Made by a program: the position numbers and the translations under genes | Part shown: positions 1 to 8,934 of the stretch, piece after piece | Position numbering within the stretch: the first letter of the stretch is position 1 | Layout: every line of letters begins with the position of its first letter | Assembly (NCBI GenBank): GCA_937941095.1 | Contig: CALDYJ010000039.1 | Coordinates: 1-58,866, forward strand | Reading direction: 5' to 3' | DNA length: 58,866 bases | DNA from: an uncultured Saprospiraceae bacterium | GTDB taxonomy: Bacteria; Bacteroidota; Bacteroidia; Chitinophagales; Saprospiraceae | Notes under the pieces: generated by a model | The model's input: only the letters and a program-made list of their open reading frames with translations | What the model was told of the DNA's origin: nothing | The model's database searches: none

Positions 1-66
1 GTTGGGAAGCTTGACTTTAATAAATGCCATTCCACCTCGGTACGATTCATATAAAGACTTTGACAT
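1..66 (-). CDS. Possible start of a truncated gene running off the left edge
   Basis: An open minus-strand frame begins with an ATG whose complement is at 64-66 and stays open for 22 codons to the window edge. It reads MSKSLYESYRGGMAF at its start, followed by a basic stretch. The composition looks protein-like but I do not recognise a family. Two terminator-like hairpins lie just upstream and I find no TAnnTTTG promoter in the 18 bases between them and the ATG, so the call is weak. Confidence 0.3.
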   Translation of the reverse strand, partial: MSKSLYESYRGGMAFIKVKLPN

Positions 67-84
67 CGATTCAATTTGTATTAG

Positions 85-106
85 AAAAAAGGCGCAATAC
101 CGCACC
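85..106 (-). terminator. Second terminator-like hairpin downstream of tRNA-Gln
   Basis: Read on the minus strand, GGTGC and GCGCC form a 5-bp stem around a GGTATT loop, followed directly by six T residues. It lies behind the tRNA terminator and could act as a backup. Confidence 0.5.
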
Positions 107-118
107 TCTTAAAGTAGA

Positions 119-157
119 AAAGAGGCAATTAATTGAAATTCAACTAATTACCTCTTT
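119..157 (-). terminator. Terminator of tRNA-Gln
   Basis: A long, almost uninterrupted inverted repeat (about 18 bp with two G-U pairs on the minus strand) begins 7 bases after the tRNA 3' end. On the minus strand it ends in a short T run. Its position directly after the mature tRNA end is what makes it a likely terminator. Confidence 0.7.
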
Positions 158-163
158 AATTTG

Positions 164-234
164 TAGACCCATAAGGACTCGAACCTTAAATACTTGCACC
201 AAAAACAAGTGTGTTACCATTACACCATGGGTCT
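164..234 (-). tRNA. tRNA-Gln(UUG)
   Basis: On the minus strand all four arms can be drawn. The acceptor stem is AGACCCA/TGGGTCT (7 bp, perfect). The D arm contains GTGTAATGGTAACAC. The anticodon stem CTTGT/GCAAG encloses the 7-base loop TTTTGGT with anticodon TTG. The T arm is TAAGG-TTCGAGT-CCTTA. The discriminator base is A and CCA is not encoded, since the next bases read CAA, so CCA must be added after transcription. A TAnnTTTG promoter lies upstream and a hairpin downstream. Confidence 0.95.
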
Positions 235-246
235 AGAAACGAAGCG

Positions 247-277
247 CAAATTTATAATAAATTTATCTTTCTGTAAA
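247..277 (-). promoter_or_regulatory. Promoter of tRNA-Gln
   Basis: The minus strand reads TTTAC, 18 bases, then TAAATTTG, a perfect match to the Bacteroidota -7 consensus TAnnTTTG. The -7 element ends 12 bases before the tRNA 5' end, which would give a very short leader. Confidence 0.6.
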
Positions 278-393
278 GTCTTTGAGCACTTTATTTATAA
301 TGTCTTTTCACCGTTAAAACCTAAAAATGGTTAAAATGGTTGCGATAAAAGGATTATATTATGTTTTTTATAGCTAATAATTAAAATTACCCA

Positions 394-3300
394 ATGAGAC
401 TAGCAATTTTACTAACATTCTTCATATCTACAGTTTTTAGCTTATCTGCGCAGATTAGTCCAAATGAAAGACTAAAAACAAGTAAAAAAATCCAACACCT
501 CGAAATTAATGAACGCCAACTTACCAAAGACGGCTTTCTATTGAGTTATTTCAAGGAACTAGGCTTGACGGCGCCAGATGACCTTCAAGAAGTAAAGACC
601 ATTAATGATTTAGCCGGATGGCAAAGAATTAAATATGGTCAAAAGTACCAGGGCCTAAATGTTTTAGGAAGTAAATACACCTTGCATCAAAAAGAAGGAA
701 CAATCAAAAGAGCAACTGGAGTGCTCTTGCCTTACATTGATGTATCCACAGATGCACAATTAAGTGCAGCCAAGGCCGAAGACATTGCCATTAAATTTTG
801 TGACAATTACATCTTTGAGCATGCTGAAATCTTAGATAATGATAATTGGGAAGTTTCTATACCTGAGCTAGTCATCATGGATCAAAAATATCCAAACCTT
901 TCTGGTGTTTATAAATTAGCTTACAAAGTAGTTGTATCAGAAGAAACAGCTTTTAATCAACCCTTCAAAGAAGCAATTTACATCAATGCTAATGATGGTT
1001 CTATCCTAACGCATCTACCTTTGATAGCACATACAAATGTCGAAGGACTAGCTAAAACGAAGCTATACGGTGAGCAAGTGATCACTGTAGATTCTGTTTC
1101 ACCAACCTTATTTACTTTAAATGATTACACAAGAGGATATGGAGTAATTACTAAAAATGGATCCGGACAAGATTTTACAGATGAAGATAATTATTGGGAT
1201 AACTTTAATGACCAAAAAGAAGAAGTTGGAACAGATGCTCACTATTGTGGGGCAGCTTATTATGACTTCATGAAAGATAACTTTAATTGGATTGGTGTAG
1301 ATGGAGATAGCATGGCCGTAGTATCTTGGGTTTTTGGTGGCGAAAGAAACTATGTTAATGCTTATTGGAATGGACAGCGAGCAGTTTTCGGTTCTGGCGA
1401 TTGTGATCAATACCACCCGCTTACTACATTGACAGTAGTTGCGCACGAATTTGCTCATGGCTTTACAGGAAACACTTCTGAATTGATCTATAGAAATGAA
1501 TCAGGCGCTTTAAACGAATCAATAAGTGACATTTTCGGAAAAGCAGTTGAATATGAATACGACTATGACAATTTTTCTTGGTTGATCGGAGATAAATTTT
1601 TAATCAACCCTGAAGAAGATCAACCTTTTAGATCAATGTCAGATCCGAACTTTAGGAATGATCCAAAATATTACGGAGGAGAAGATTGGTATGTTGGCGC
1701 AGGAGATGCCGGTGGCGTGCACTCAAATAGTGGAGTATTTAATTATTGGTTTTATTTATTAGTAGAAGGAGTTTCTGATACCACAGAAACAGATTATATT
1801 TTTGATGTAGAAGCGATTGGAATGGATAAGGCGATTCAGATAGTCTTTAGTTTAAACACAGGTTACTTAACTGAAGGTTCAGGTTATTTAAATTGCATGT
1901 ACAACAGCTTATTAGTTTGTGATGATTTATTTGGACCTAATTCATCAGAAAAAGCATCCGTGATAGAAGCTTGGAAAGCAGTCGGAATTGAAATTCAAGC
2001 TGCTGATCAAGACCTCAACATTTCAATGATTGACGATGATTTTTATATGTGTAAAGGAGACAACTCCCTATATGTAGAAATTGATATTGACAATGCAGGG
2101 ATAGAACCATATGTCGCTGGAACAGTAATCGAAGTATTCTATACTCTTGATGAAATGGAAAAAGCAAGAGAGCAAATTACATTAACAGAAGATTTACTTC
2201 CTGGTGATAGCATCCATTATCAATTTATGCATGTTGAAGAACTGCCTGATGAAGAAAGAGGTTATAATTTAGTCGTTACCATCCAAAATGATGAATACAA
2301 TGCGCTAAATAATTCATTTGAAGCAGATGTTGATAAGATTGGAGTGGAAGGGCTTGATTTAGAACTCTCTATATTAACCATCGAAAAAAGATTTCCTTGT
2401 GATCCAGATGCAGCCATTCGATTAAGAACGGTAATAAGAAACAGAGGTTGTGTTCCTTTACCTGAAGGAATCATTCCTGGAGTGCTGACCATAAATGGAG
2501 AAGAAATGCAAATTGAATTAGATCTAGGTTTTGATCTTAATGTCAATTCATCTGCAGGATTAATTGATCAATTAGAATTGGAGCAAGAATTGACAGAAAT
2601 CACTTCTGCTAGCTTAAGACTTTTTCTTGCAGGAGACCCAAATGCAGACAATGATTATATCGAAGAAGGTAATGTGATTGCATTTGCATCCATTAAAGAC
2701 GGATACCTCCAAGAATTTAATACGGACTATGATCCTTTTACTGATCTCCAAGTTAAAGTAGATCCAGATCCATTTTCTATTGCCCAATTAGTTCCATTCA
2801 ACGGTGAGCCTATGATTGGTTTCAGTGGAGAAGATACTAATCCATTCAACATTGAGGAATGTACAAATGAAGAAACTTTCATTAGAGAGAACTATCAAAT
2901 TACGGAGATGGAATTTTGTGTTGATGCAATAGGAATGTTGGAACCCGTACTGGCTTTTGATCTTGTTCAATTTCACGCAGATGCAATCGAGGATTCTGTT
3001 TTGCCTGCTGAATATGGAGCGATGGTGAAAATGTTTATTAACGACTTGGAGTTACCAGTTATCTTTGGACAAACCGAAGGAGAAATCGTTCATCATGAAT
3101 TTAACCTCCCTATTGATTATCAAGACTTGATTAGAATCGAGGTCTTAACCCTAACGGGAAATGATGGGGCCTTTATAGGAGATGACTTTTCAGTGTATGA
3201 TTTTGTCTTAATGGATAACTTAACCTTGTTTGACAATGTCGTTTCAACAAGTGATTTTATACCGAATAACTTTAAAGTATTTCCAAATCCTGGCTCAAGT

Positions 3301-3504
3301 GTTTTTACTTTCAAAAATACTGTTCAAGATTTGGATTTTGACGTGACTATTTTTGACAGTCTCGGTAAAACTTTGGCACAAATAAAAGGCCAAAATGGAG
3401 CGAGTACTTGGGATGCTTCCAATCTTGATTCAGGCATATATTTTTATACGATTGAAGAAGAAAATGGAGCCTTGAAAAACGGTAAACTCGTTTTACAAAA
3501 ATAA
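394..3504 (+). CDS. Secreted M4 (thermolysin-like) metalloprotease with T9SS type A sorting domain
   Basis: This 1036-residue protein should be an extracellular zinc endopeptidase. Residues 1-20 form a signal peptide ending in SLSAQ. A fungalysin/thermolysin-type propeptide follows, with a PepSY-like segment to about residue 215. The catalytic domain carries HEFAH (His351, Glu352, His355), the third zinc ligand Glu375 in GALNESISD, and the downstream catalytic His443 in GGVHSNSG, all matching the M4 pattern. The middle, from about 550 to 950, is beta-rich and partly CARDB-like. The last 80 or so residues (VFPNPGSS...GIYFYTI...KLVLQK) form a T9SS type A C-terminal domain, so secretion and surface attachment through T9SS is expected. 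It stands alone and ends at a hairpin shared with hpt. Confidence 0.93.
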   Translation: MRLAILLTFFISTVFSLSAQISPNERLKTSKKIQHLEINERQLTKDGFLLSYFKELGLTAPDDLQEVKTINDLAGWQRIKYGQKYQGLNVLGSKYTLHQKEGTIKRATGVLLPYIDVSTDAQLSAAKAEDIAIKFCDNYIFEHAEILDNDNWEVSIPELVIMDQKYPNLSGVYKLAYKVVVSEETAFNQPFKEAIYINANDGSILTHLPLIAHTNVEGLAKTKLYGEQVITVDSVSPTLFTLNDYTRGYGVITKNGSGQDFTDEDNYWDNFNDQKEEVGTDAHYCGAAYYDFMKDNFNWIGVDGDSMAVVSWVFGGERNYVNAYWNGQRAVFGSGDCDQYHPLTTLTVVAHEFAHGFTGNTSELIYRNESGALNESISDIFGKAVEYEYDYDNFSWLIGDKFLINPEEDQPFRSMSDPNFRNDPKYYGGEDWYVGAGDAGGVHSNSGVFNYWFYLLVEGVSDTTETDYIFDVEAIGMDKAIQIVFSLNTGYLTEGSGYLNCMYNSLLVCDDLFGPNSSEKASVIEAWKAVGIEIQAADQDLNISMIDDDFYMCKGDNSLYVEIDIDNAGIEPYVAGTVIEVFYTLDEMEKAREQITLTEDLLPGDSIHYQFMHVEELPDEERGYNLVVTIQNDEYNALNNSFEADVDKIGVEGLDLELSILTIEKRFPCDPDAAIRLRTVIRNRGCVPLPEGIIPGVLTINGEEMQIELDLGFDLNVNSSAGLIDQLELEQELTEITSASLRLFLAGDPNADNDYIEEGNVIAFASIKDGYLQEFNTDYDPFTDLQVKVDPDPFSIAQLVPFNGEPMIGFSGEDTNPFNIEECTNEETFIRENYQITEMEFCVDAIGMLEPVLAFDLVQFHADAIEDSVLPAEYGAMVKMFINDLELPVIFGQTEGEIVHHEFNLPIDYQDLIRIEVLTLTGNDGAFIGDDFSVYDFVLMDNLTLFDNVVSTSDFIPNNFKVFPNPGSSVFTFKNTVQDLDFDVTIFDSLGKTLAQIKGQNGASTWDASNLDSGIYFYTIEEENGALKNGKLVLQK

Positions 3505-3509
3505 TAGAA

Positions 3510-3543
3510 GTGCGTGTTATACTTTTATTAGTATAGCACGCAC
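3510..3543. terminator. Bidirectional terminator between the M4 protease and hpt
   Basis: A 14-bp stem (GTGCGTGTTATACT with its complement, one G-U pair) encloses a 6-base loop. It fills the short gap between two convergent genes, and the minus side is followed by a T-rich stretch. Confidence 0.7.
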
Positions 3544-3545
3544 CT

Positions 3546-4109
3546 TTAATGCATATTTTCATTGTCTAGGACATATAAATCTCTGTAACTTCTTCCATAG
3601 CCATTATAATCCAATCCATAACCAACCACAAAGTCGTTTGGTATTTCAAAACCAACATAGTCTATATTGATGTCAAAAAGATAAGCTGCAGGTTTGTACA
3701 ATAAGCTTACCACAGTAATTGACGCAGGGTTTAATTTAGAAAGCGCCTGATGAAGATGATTTATGGTGTTTCCTTTGTCAACAATGTCTTCAACGATAAT
3801 AAGATCTCTTCCTTCTATATTCGGTAAGGTATTGATGGACTCTTTGATCTCACCCGAAGACTCCAATCCTTCATAAGATTTTACCTTTAAAAACTCAATC
3901 TCAACATCCATGTTTAAAGCTCTAACTAGATCGCTGCAGAAAATAAACGATCCATTTAAGACGGTGATAAAAAGTGGTTTTTTTCCAGTAAAATCTGCAT
4001 CTATTTTTTGAGCAAGCCTTATAATTCGATGCTTAATTTTTTCTTCACTCAAGTACTTGCGAAATTCAAGATCCTCTATGATTATATTTCCTTTTTTTAC
4101 GATTTCCAT
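3546..4109 (-). CDS. hpt: Hypoxanthine phosphoribosyltransferase
   Basis: This 187-residue cytosolic enzyme of purine salvage converts hypoxanthine or guanine plus PRPP to IMP or GMP. The PRPP-binding loop is VEDIVDKGNT (residues 106-115), with the acidic pair Glu107/Asp108. The flexible-loop region is FLKVKSYEG (73-81), Lys139 lies in LLYKP, and the C-terminal base-binding segment is VGFEIPNDFVVGYGLDYNG (152-170). Its length matches the bacterial family. It starts 50 bases after the M28 peptidase gene on the same strand, so the two may share a transcript. Confidence 0.95.
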   Translation of the reverse strand: MEIVKKGNIIIEDLEFRKYLSEEKIKHRIIRLAQKIDADFTGKKPLFITVLNGSFIFCSDLVRALNMDVEIEFLKVKSYEGLESSGEIKESINTLPNIEGRDLIIVEDIVDKGNTINHLHQALSKLNPASITVVSLLYKPAAYLFDINIDYVGFEIPNDFVVGYGLDYNGYGRSYRDLYVLDNENMH

Positions 4110-4159
4110 TTTCTATCTTAGTTAAAACATTCAAACAAGTCAGGGACAAAAATCACCAC

Positions 4160-5557
4160 TTACAATCCGTATTTATCAATCAAGAAAACCAAGCTCGCCA
4201 TTGAAGCGGCACCCATTTCCAACTCTCTTTTATTGACCGCATCGATATTGTCTATGCCAGTATGGTGGTAGTCAAAATACCTTTGAGAGTCAGGTCTAAA
4301 ACCAAATAGCATACCCATCTGGCCTTTTAATGGAGAAATGTCAGCACCTGATCCACCTTTTGTAAAACTAAGACCATAAGGTTCCAATAGCGGAAGCCAC
4401 TCTGTTACTTTTTTATACCTTTCGGTAAATATTTTTGCATCGCCATCAGCAGAAAAACCTCTTGGAGTAAAACCTCCAGCATCAGATTCGATGGCTGCAA
4501 GATGGTATTCATTGTTTTGGTTTGAAACTTTAGCATATTCTAATCCTCCTCCTAAACCATTTTCTTCATTCATAAACAAAACACAACGAATGGTCCTTTT
4601 TGGTTTGTAGTTTAGCTTATTGAGAATGTTCAATACTTCCATGGCATGTACGCAGCCTGCACCATCATCATGAGCCCCACCTCCAACATCCCAACTGTCC
4701 AAATGGCCACCGACTAATATAATTTCATCAGGATAGGTGCTGCCTTTTATTTCTCCAATCACATTATGTGAAAGGGCATCTTCAAATTTTTTGCAATGAG
4801 TTTCAAGATAAATCTTTACAGTACCTTTTTTAATTAAGCTTGAAAGCTCAACAGCATCCATTGTACTTATCGCAAGTGCAGGAATTTTAGGAACATCATC
4901 TTCATAGACGGTAACTCCAGTGTGTGGGATAGAATCTATTCGAGTAGTCAAAGACCTTACTAAACAGGCAGCAGCTCCAAATTTAGCAGCTCTGGTAGGA
5001 CCGTATACTCTTTGGTCTACAGCACCACCATAAGCATTAAATGTTCGGATTTGTTTCGGGTCCATTGGTCTGTTAAAAAACACAATCTTGCCTTCAATTT
5101 TTTGCCGACCTAATTCTTCTAATTCGTCCAAACTTAAAACCTCAATCACTTCTCCTGTGACACCATTTTCTGGACTCGCTACAGAGTTTCCAAGAGCAAG
5201 AGCTCTAAGTTTCATTTGATGATTAGCAGGAGAAATAATTTTAACCACTTCTTTTTTTCCTCTTTCCCAATGCGGAACCATGCACTCCTGCTTTCTTACA
5301 CTGGAAAGTTTTAATTCTTCGAGTACACTCGCACAGTAATCAACGGCTAATGCGGCTTCATTCGATCCACTAAGCCTTCCACCAATGTTTGTAGTTAAAT
5401 GATCTAGCCAATCGTAGCAAGATCCGTTAGATAAAGCTTGGTTATAAATTTCTTTGATGAAGAAGGCATCATCAGCATCATCGGTTTGAGCCATGACTGA
5501 GCCAAATGAAAATAGTAGGCTAAAAAGCAGTAGAAACATATGGATAGGTGAGTTCAT
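4160..5557 (-). CDS. Exported M28-family zinc peptidase (carboxypeptidase Q-like)
   Basis: The 465-residue protein has a signal peptide ending near Ala23-Gln24 (SVMAQ) and probably acts in the periplasm or outside the cell on peptides. A PA-type insert covers roughly residues 110-255. The M28 metal and catalytic residues are all visible: GGHLDSWD (His285, Asp287), GAHDDGAG (Asp297/298), MNEENG (Glu331 as catalytic base, Glu332 as ligand), ESDAGG (Asp359) and YHHTGID (His431/432). The arrangement resembles the PGCP/carboxypeptidase Q branch. A second ATG at codon 7 is a possible start and would leave a tidier signal peptide. It lies upstream of hpt. Confidence 0.9.
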   Translation of the reverse strand: MNSPIHMFLLLFSLLFSFGSVMAQTDDADDAFFIKEIYNQALSNGSCYDWLDHLTTNIGGRLSGSNEAALAVDYCASVLEELKLSSVRKQECMVPHWERGKKEVVKIISPANHQMKLRALALGNSVASPENGVTGEVIEVLSLDELEELGRQKIEGKIVFFNRPMDPKQIRTFNAYGGAVDQRVYGPTRAAKFGAAACLVRSLTTRIDSIPHTGVTVYEDDVPKIPALAISTMDAVELSSLIKKGTVKIYLETHCKKFEDALSHNVIGEIKGSTYPDEIILVGGHLDSWDVGGGAHDDGAGCVHAMEVLNILNKLNYKPKRTIRCVLFMNEENGLGGGLEYAKVSNQNNEYHLAAIESDAGGFTPRGFSADGDAKIFTERYKKVTEWLPLLEPYGLSFTKGGSGADISPLKGQMGMLFGFRPDSQRYFDYHHTGIDNIDAVNKRELEMGAASMASLVFLIDKYGL

Positions 5558-5672
5558 TTAAACATTGTTTTAGGATCAAGATATTAACAAATTGTGACTT
5601 AGCTGTTAAAAAATAAGCAATGAAAATTTCGAACAATTGTTTGAAAACAATACATTTCTAATAATCTTAATC

Positions 5673-5680
5673 TATTTTTG
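5673..5680 (+). promoter_or_regulatory. Putative -7 element for the sigma-factor operon
   Basis: TATTTTTG matches TAnnTTTG and lies about 68 bases before the sigma-factor ATG. I see no clear -33 TTG at the usual spacing, so this is a -7-only match. Confidence 0.45.
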
Positions 5681-5748
5681 CGCGATTATTTGTTAAATAC
5701 ATCGGTACTGTACCTTTTTCAATAAATCGTACGTCTAAATCATCAATA

Positions 5749-6354
5749 ATGGAAACCCCACTTAATAAAGGCGGTTCAACAGGAAGGCAAGGATTAAAAA
5801 ACGTTCCTGACGAAGAGATTATCAAGTTGTACTTAGACAGCAGGGCTTCGGCCTATTTTACAGTCTTGTATAGGAGATATGGTGGAAAAGTATTTAGTAA
5901 GTGCATTTCTCTTTTAAAGGACGAAGAGTTGGCGAACGATGCCACTCAAGAAATTTTCACAAAAATATTCCTCAACCTTGCCAAATTCAGTGGAAAATCT
6001 AAATTTTCTACCTGGGTATATTCTATTACATACAATTTTTGTATTGATTATCTCAGACGTAGAAAAAAAGAGAGAAATATATTTTCAGATGAAGACATAG
6101 AAAATTCTGGCGAACCCATAGAAGATATACCAGATGAAGAACTTCTTGAGATGGAAGTAATAAGGCTTAAAAAAGTATTAGAAAACATTCCTACAGGTGA
6201 TAAAACTGTTCTTTTGATGAAATATCAAGATGACATGTCAATTAAAGAGATTGCAGAAATTCTGAATAAATCAGAAAGTGCAATCAAAATGAAAATTAAG
6301 CGTGCAAAGCACAAAGCACAAAAGACGTACAAGGATATTTTTAAAGAGCTTTAA
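5749..6354 (+). CDS. ECF-type RNA polymerase sigma factor
   Basis: This 201-residue sigma-70 family protein has only regions 2 and 4. Region 2 spans about residues 35-107 and includes DATQEIF and the -10 recognition and melting segment FSTWVYSITYNFCIDYLRRR. After an acidic linker, region 4 covers about 138-192 with a helix-turn-helix at MSIKEIAEILNKSESAIKMK. The domain order and size match ECF factors. It is followed closely by a small protein and an MscS-like channel, which may belong to the same transcript. No classical zinc-binding anti-sigma gene is adjacent. Confidence 0.9.
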   Translation: METPLNKGGSTGRQGLKNVPDEEIIKLYLDSRASAYFTVLYRRYGGKVFSKCISLLKDEELANDATQEIFTKIFLNLAKFSGKSKFSTWVYSITYNFCIDYLRRRKKERNIFSDEDIENSGEPIEDIPDEELLEMEVIRLKKVLENIPTGDKTVLLMKYQDDMSIKEIAEILNKSESAIKMKIKRAKHKAQKTYKDIFKEL

Positions 6355-6372
6355 CCTGTAAACAAATTAATA

Positions 6373-6630
6373 ATGAGTGAAGAAAGAAATAGTTTTAAAC
6401 GATTGCAAGACGAGACGGACTTGCCTCCAGGTGGAGAAAAAGAACTAAAGAACACTGTTTCGCTAGTACATTCAATATCTAGAGTAATTGAACTATATTT
6501 GCCAGGATTTTTCCAACTTTTGATTTCCATGTCAGGAGGAGGAAAAGAAAAAGAAAAGTATAGTGCTCCTCACGATACAGGAGAAAAGAGAAGGGATAGT
6601 GAAAACTCTCCTTCAGAACCACCATTATAA
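6373..6630 (+). CDS. Small protein following the sigma factor, function unknown
   Basis: An 85-residue protein begins 18 bases after the sigma-factor stop. It has a charged N-terminus, one hydrophobic stretch at about residues 38-54 (VIELYLPGFFQLLISMS), then a glycine hinge and a highly charged, Ser/Pro-rich tail. The hydrophobic stretch is short for a transmembrane helix and may be amphipathic. Its position right after an ECF sigma gene is where an anti-sigma factor is often found, but no anti-sigma motif is visible, so that role is only a guess. Confidence 0.6.
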   Translation: MSEERNSFKRLQDETDLPPGGEKELKNTVSLVHSISRVIELYLPGFFQLLISMSGGGKEKEKYSAPHDTGEKRRDSENSPSEPPL

Positions 6631-6685
6631 CCCAACATATCTTATTGATTAAGAAACGGAACCATTTGAACAAAATGAAAAATAA

Positions 6686-7504
6686 ATGTATTTAGAAAAT
6701 TTGGGTTTAGATATTCTAAAGGGCCTAGGAGCTGATGTGGTTGAGGTAACCCCTAAAATCATTAAAGCACTTATTGTCTTTATCATAGGCTACATTGTTG
6801 CTAAATTAATTGCAAGAGCAGTAAAAATTATTTTACAAAAGTCTGGCATTGATAAGCTAAAAGAAAAACTTGAAGAAATTGAATTTGTAAGTAAGTCTAA
6901 CATACAAATTGTACCTAGTACAGCACTATCAAAAGTTGTTTACTACATCATATTGTTAGGTATTATCTTAATATCAGCAGATATACTTGCCATTCAAGAA
7001 ATTACGGACTTAATCAAAGATTTAATCAGACTACTCCCAAGTCTCTTGGTTGCAGTTATCATACTGATAGTCGGATTATTAATTGGAGAAAGCATTAGAA
7101 AATTAGTGTTAACAACTTGTCAATCTTTAGGGATACCGGCAGCGAAAATCATAGCTTCATTCGTTTTCTTTTTTGTAGTTATAAATGCATTAATGATCGC
7201 TTTAAAGAAAGCGACTATCCCAACTAAATTTTTGACTGATAATTTAACCATTATCTTCGCAGGCATCATTGGTGCTTTTGCTTTAGGTTATGGAATTGCT
7301 TCTAAAAGCATCATGTCAAGTTTTCTTTCTTCTTACTATTCAAAAGGAAAAATTAACCTTGGGGACAAAATTTCCATAGAAGATATCACCGGAGAAGTTA
7401 TAGCAATGGATAGCACCACTGTGACACTTGTTTCGGATTCAAAGCGGACCATAATCCCATTGAGTAAACTTACCAGAGAAAACATAACAATTCACGATAA
7501 GTGA
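6686..7504 (+). CDS. MscS-like small-conductance mechanosensitive channel protein
   Basis: This 272-residue inner-membrane protein has about five hydrophobic segments, near 24-46, 80-102, 115-136, 152-172 and 185-207. A C-terminal soluble part of about 55 residues reads INLGDKISIEDITGEV followed by TVTLVSDSKRTIIPLSKL, which has the pattern of the MscS beta domain. The large C-terminal vestibule of E. coli MscS is absent, so it resembles the short conserved-TM-helix branch. It probably helps release osmotic stress. It starts 55 bases after the small protein and could belong to the sigma-factor operon. Confidence 0.8.
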   Translation: MYLENLGLDILKGLGADVVEVTPKIIKALIVFIIGYIVAKLIARAVKIILQKSGIDKLKEKLEEIEFVSKSNIQIVPSTALSKVVYYIILLGIILISADILAIQEITDLIKDLIRLLPSLLVAVIILIVGLLIGESIRKLVLTTCQSLGIPAAKIIASFVFFFVVINALMIALKKATIPTKFLTDNLTIIFAGIIGAFALGYGIASKSIMSSFLSSYYSKGKINLGDKISIEDITGEVIAMDSTTVTLVSDSKRTIIPLSKLTRENITIHDK

Positions 7505-7569
7505 TTTATAAACAGGAAACATATTTTTAAAATAAATTCAATTACTAATTACGAACTAAAAAAAGTGAC

Positions 7570-8598
7570 ATGCTTAGAAAATTATTTTTACTATCATTAG
7601 TATTCTCTGTTTTGTCTTTTGGACTACATGCCCAAACAGTAGACGAACTTAAAGCACAAAAAGCAGAAAAACAAGCAGCTTTAGATGCCTTACAAGGAGA
7701 AGTAGATGCTTTACAAACACAAATCGAAACTTTCCCAGGTTGGAAATTCGGTGCCCTAGGAACACTAGGATTTAACTTTAACAAATACACAGATTGGTAC
7801 GGAGCAGCTAACCCTTACTCTGGAGGATTAGATTTTGGTTTAGCAGCAACAGCTTTTGCTAACAATGACCAACCTAAATACTTCTGGAGAAATGGAGCTA
7901 CTTTAAATTTCCAAAAAGCTAGAACAGTTGTTGATCATACAACAAATGAGATTGTTCCTCCTAATGGATTAGAAGATGTACCTACTATTGCAGATAACAT
8001 CGGAATCAATTCAGCTTACGGTTATAAGCTAAATGAAAAGTGGGCTATTTCTGCTTTAGGTGATTACAAAACAACTTTGTCTAACATCAACGATCCAGGT
8101 ACTTTGGATTTAGGTGTAGGTCTTAACTGGACACCAATGCCAGACCTTACCGTTTACTTCCACCCATTAAACTATAACTTTGTATTCTCTAATAATGAGT
8201 TACAAGCTTATGAGTCTTCTTTAGGTTGTAAGATTTTAGCACAATATGCTAAGTCTTTACCTATGGGTATCGCTTGGAGTTCAAACCTTTCTGCTTTTGT
8301 TTCTTACTCTGATCCTTCTAACTTCTCTAACTGGGAGTGGATCAATGGATTCGGATTCAACGTATGGAAAGGAATTGGTGTAGGATTTACTGTTGGTCTA
8401 AGAGGAGATATGCAACAATCTTATAACAACTTCATCACTAATACAGGAACCACAGATGCTAATGGTGTTTTTACTCCATCATTTAGTGTGAAAGACGGAG
8501 ATTCTAATTTCTTAGACATTGACAAAGTTGGAGATGAGTCTGGTTTCGAAAATAAAGTACAAAGTTACATCCTTTTAGGATTGACTTACGCGCTATAA
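7570..8598 (+). CDS. DUF3078-type outer-membrane protein
   Basis: The 342-residue protein has a clear signal peptide (residues 1-22, ending GLHAQ), then a short coiled coil rich in Lys/Ala/Gln (about 23-53), then a beta-strand-rich barrel region with many aromatic residues. The pattern, with FNFNKYTDWYGAANPYSGG near the start and GLTYAL at the very end, fits the DUF3078 family of Bacteroidota. The final residues look like a barrel-closing strand. Codons are strikingly uniform (TTA, GCT, GGA), as in strongly expressed genes. A strong terminator follows. The function of DUF3078 proteins is not established. Confidence 0.8.
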   Translation: MLRKLFLLSLVFSVLSFGLHAQTVDELKAQKAEKQAALDALQGEVDALQTQIETFPGWKFGALGTLGFNFNKYTDWYGAANPYSGGLDFGLAATAFANNDQPKYFWRNGATLNFQKARTVVDHTTNEIVPPNGLEDVPTIADNIGINSAYGYKLNEKWAISALGDYKTTLSNINDPGTLDLGVGLNWTPMPDLTVYFHPLNYNFVFSNNELQAYESSLGCKILAQYAKSLPMGIAWSSNLSAFVSYSDPSNFSNWEWINGFGFNVWKGIGVGFTVGLRGDMQQSYNNFITNTGTTDANGVFTPSFSVKDGDSNFLDIDKVGDESGFENKVQSYILLGLTYAL

Positions 8599-8638
8599 AA
8601 TTTAAAACAAAACGAACAAACCAAAAATCAACGCTTGA

Positions 8639-8669
8639 GGGCTCTTCAGAAATGGAGAGCCCTTTTTTT
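8639..8669 (+). terminator. Intrinsic terminator of the DUF3078 gene
   Basis: GGGCTCT and AGAGCCC form a 7-bp GC-rich stem with a 10-base loop, followed by seven T residues. Confidence 0.9.
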
Positions 8670-8695
8670 GTGAGGCTGCCTGTGTATCATACTGA

Positions 8696-8848
8696 TTAAT
8701 AAGCTCAAACAGTATTGTTAGATGTTGGTTTCAGCAAATAAAGTTTAAAGAAAACCGAGTATATATTTATGATGATGTATTTCAAGAAGACGAACCTTTA
8801 AGTCTTTGTTTAGATGATTTTTTAAATACAGTCGTAAATAATATTTAA
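8696..8848 (+). pseudogene. Decayed C-terminal fragment of an unknown protein
   Basis: A 50-codon open stretch without a plausible start codon ends in TAA. It encodes a protein-like tail including VRCWFQQIKFKENRVYIYDD and a final LDDFLNTVVNNI. A stop codon precedes it at 8693. The acidic aromatic tail is loosely like SMI1/KNR4 (SUKH) immunity proteins, but the match is too weak to name it. It lies within the 425-base gap between the DUF3078 gene and dapD. Confidence 0.35.
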
Positions 8849-8890
8849 GAAGAGAAGTTTTCTGGTGTGGCTAAAGTTGATTAACTAAAA

Positions 8891-8916
8891 AGCCTTTGCA
8901 ATTTGCAAGGGCTTTT
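8891..8916. terminator. Hairpin terminator upstream of dapD
   Basis: AGCCTTTGCA pairs with TGCAAGGGCT (one G-U pair) around a 3-base loop. The stem is flanked by A residues on the left and TTT on the right, so it could stop transcription from either side. Confidence 0.65.
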
Positions 8917-8934
8917 CAATTAATCATTTCACCC

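Noticed and set aside
24..236. A 70-codon plus-strand frame across the left edge
   Set aside because: It runs through the tRNA-Gln gene and both terminator hairpins and has no protein-like features.
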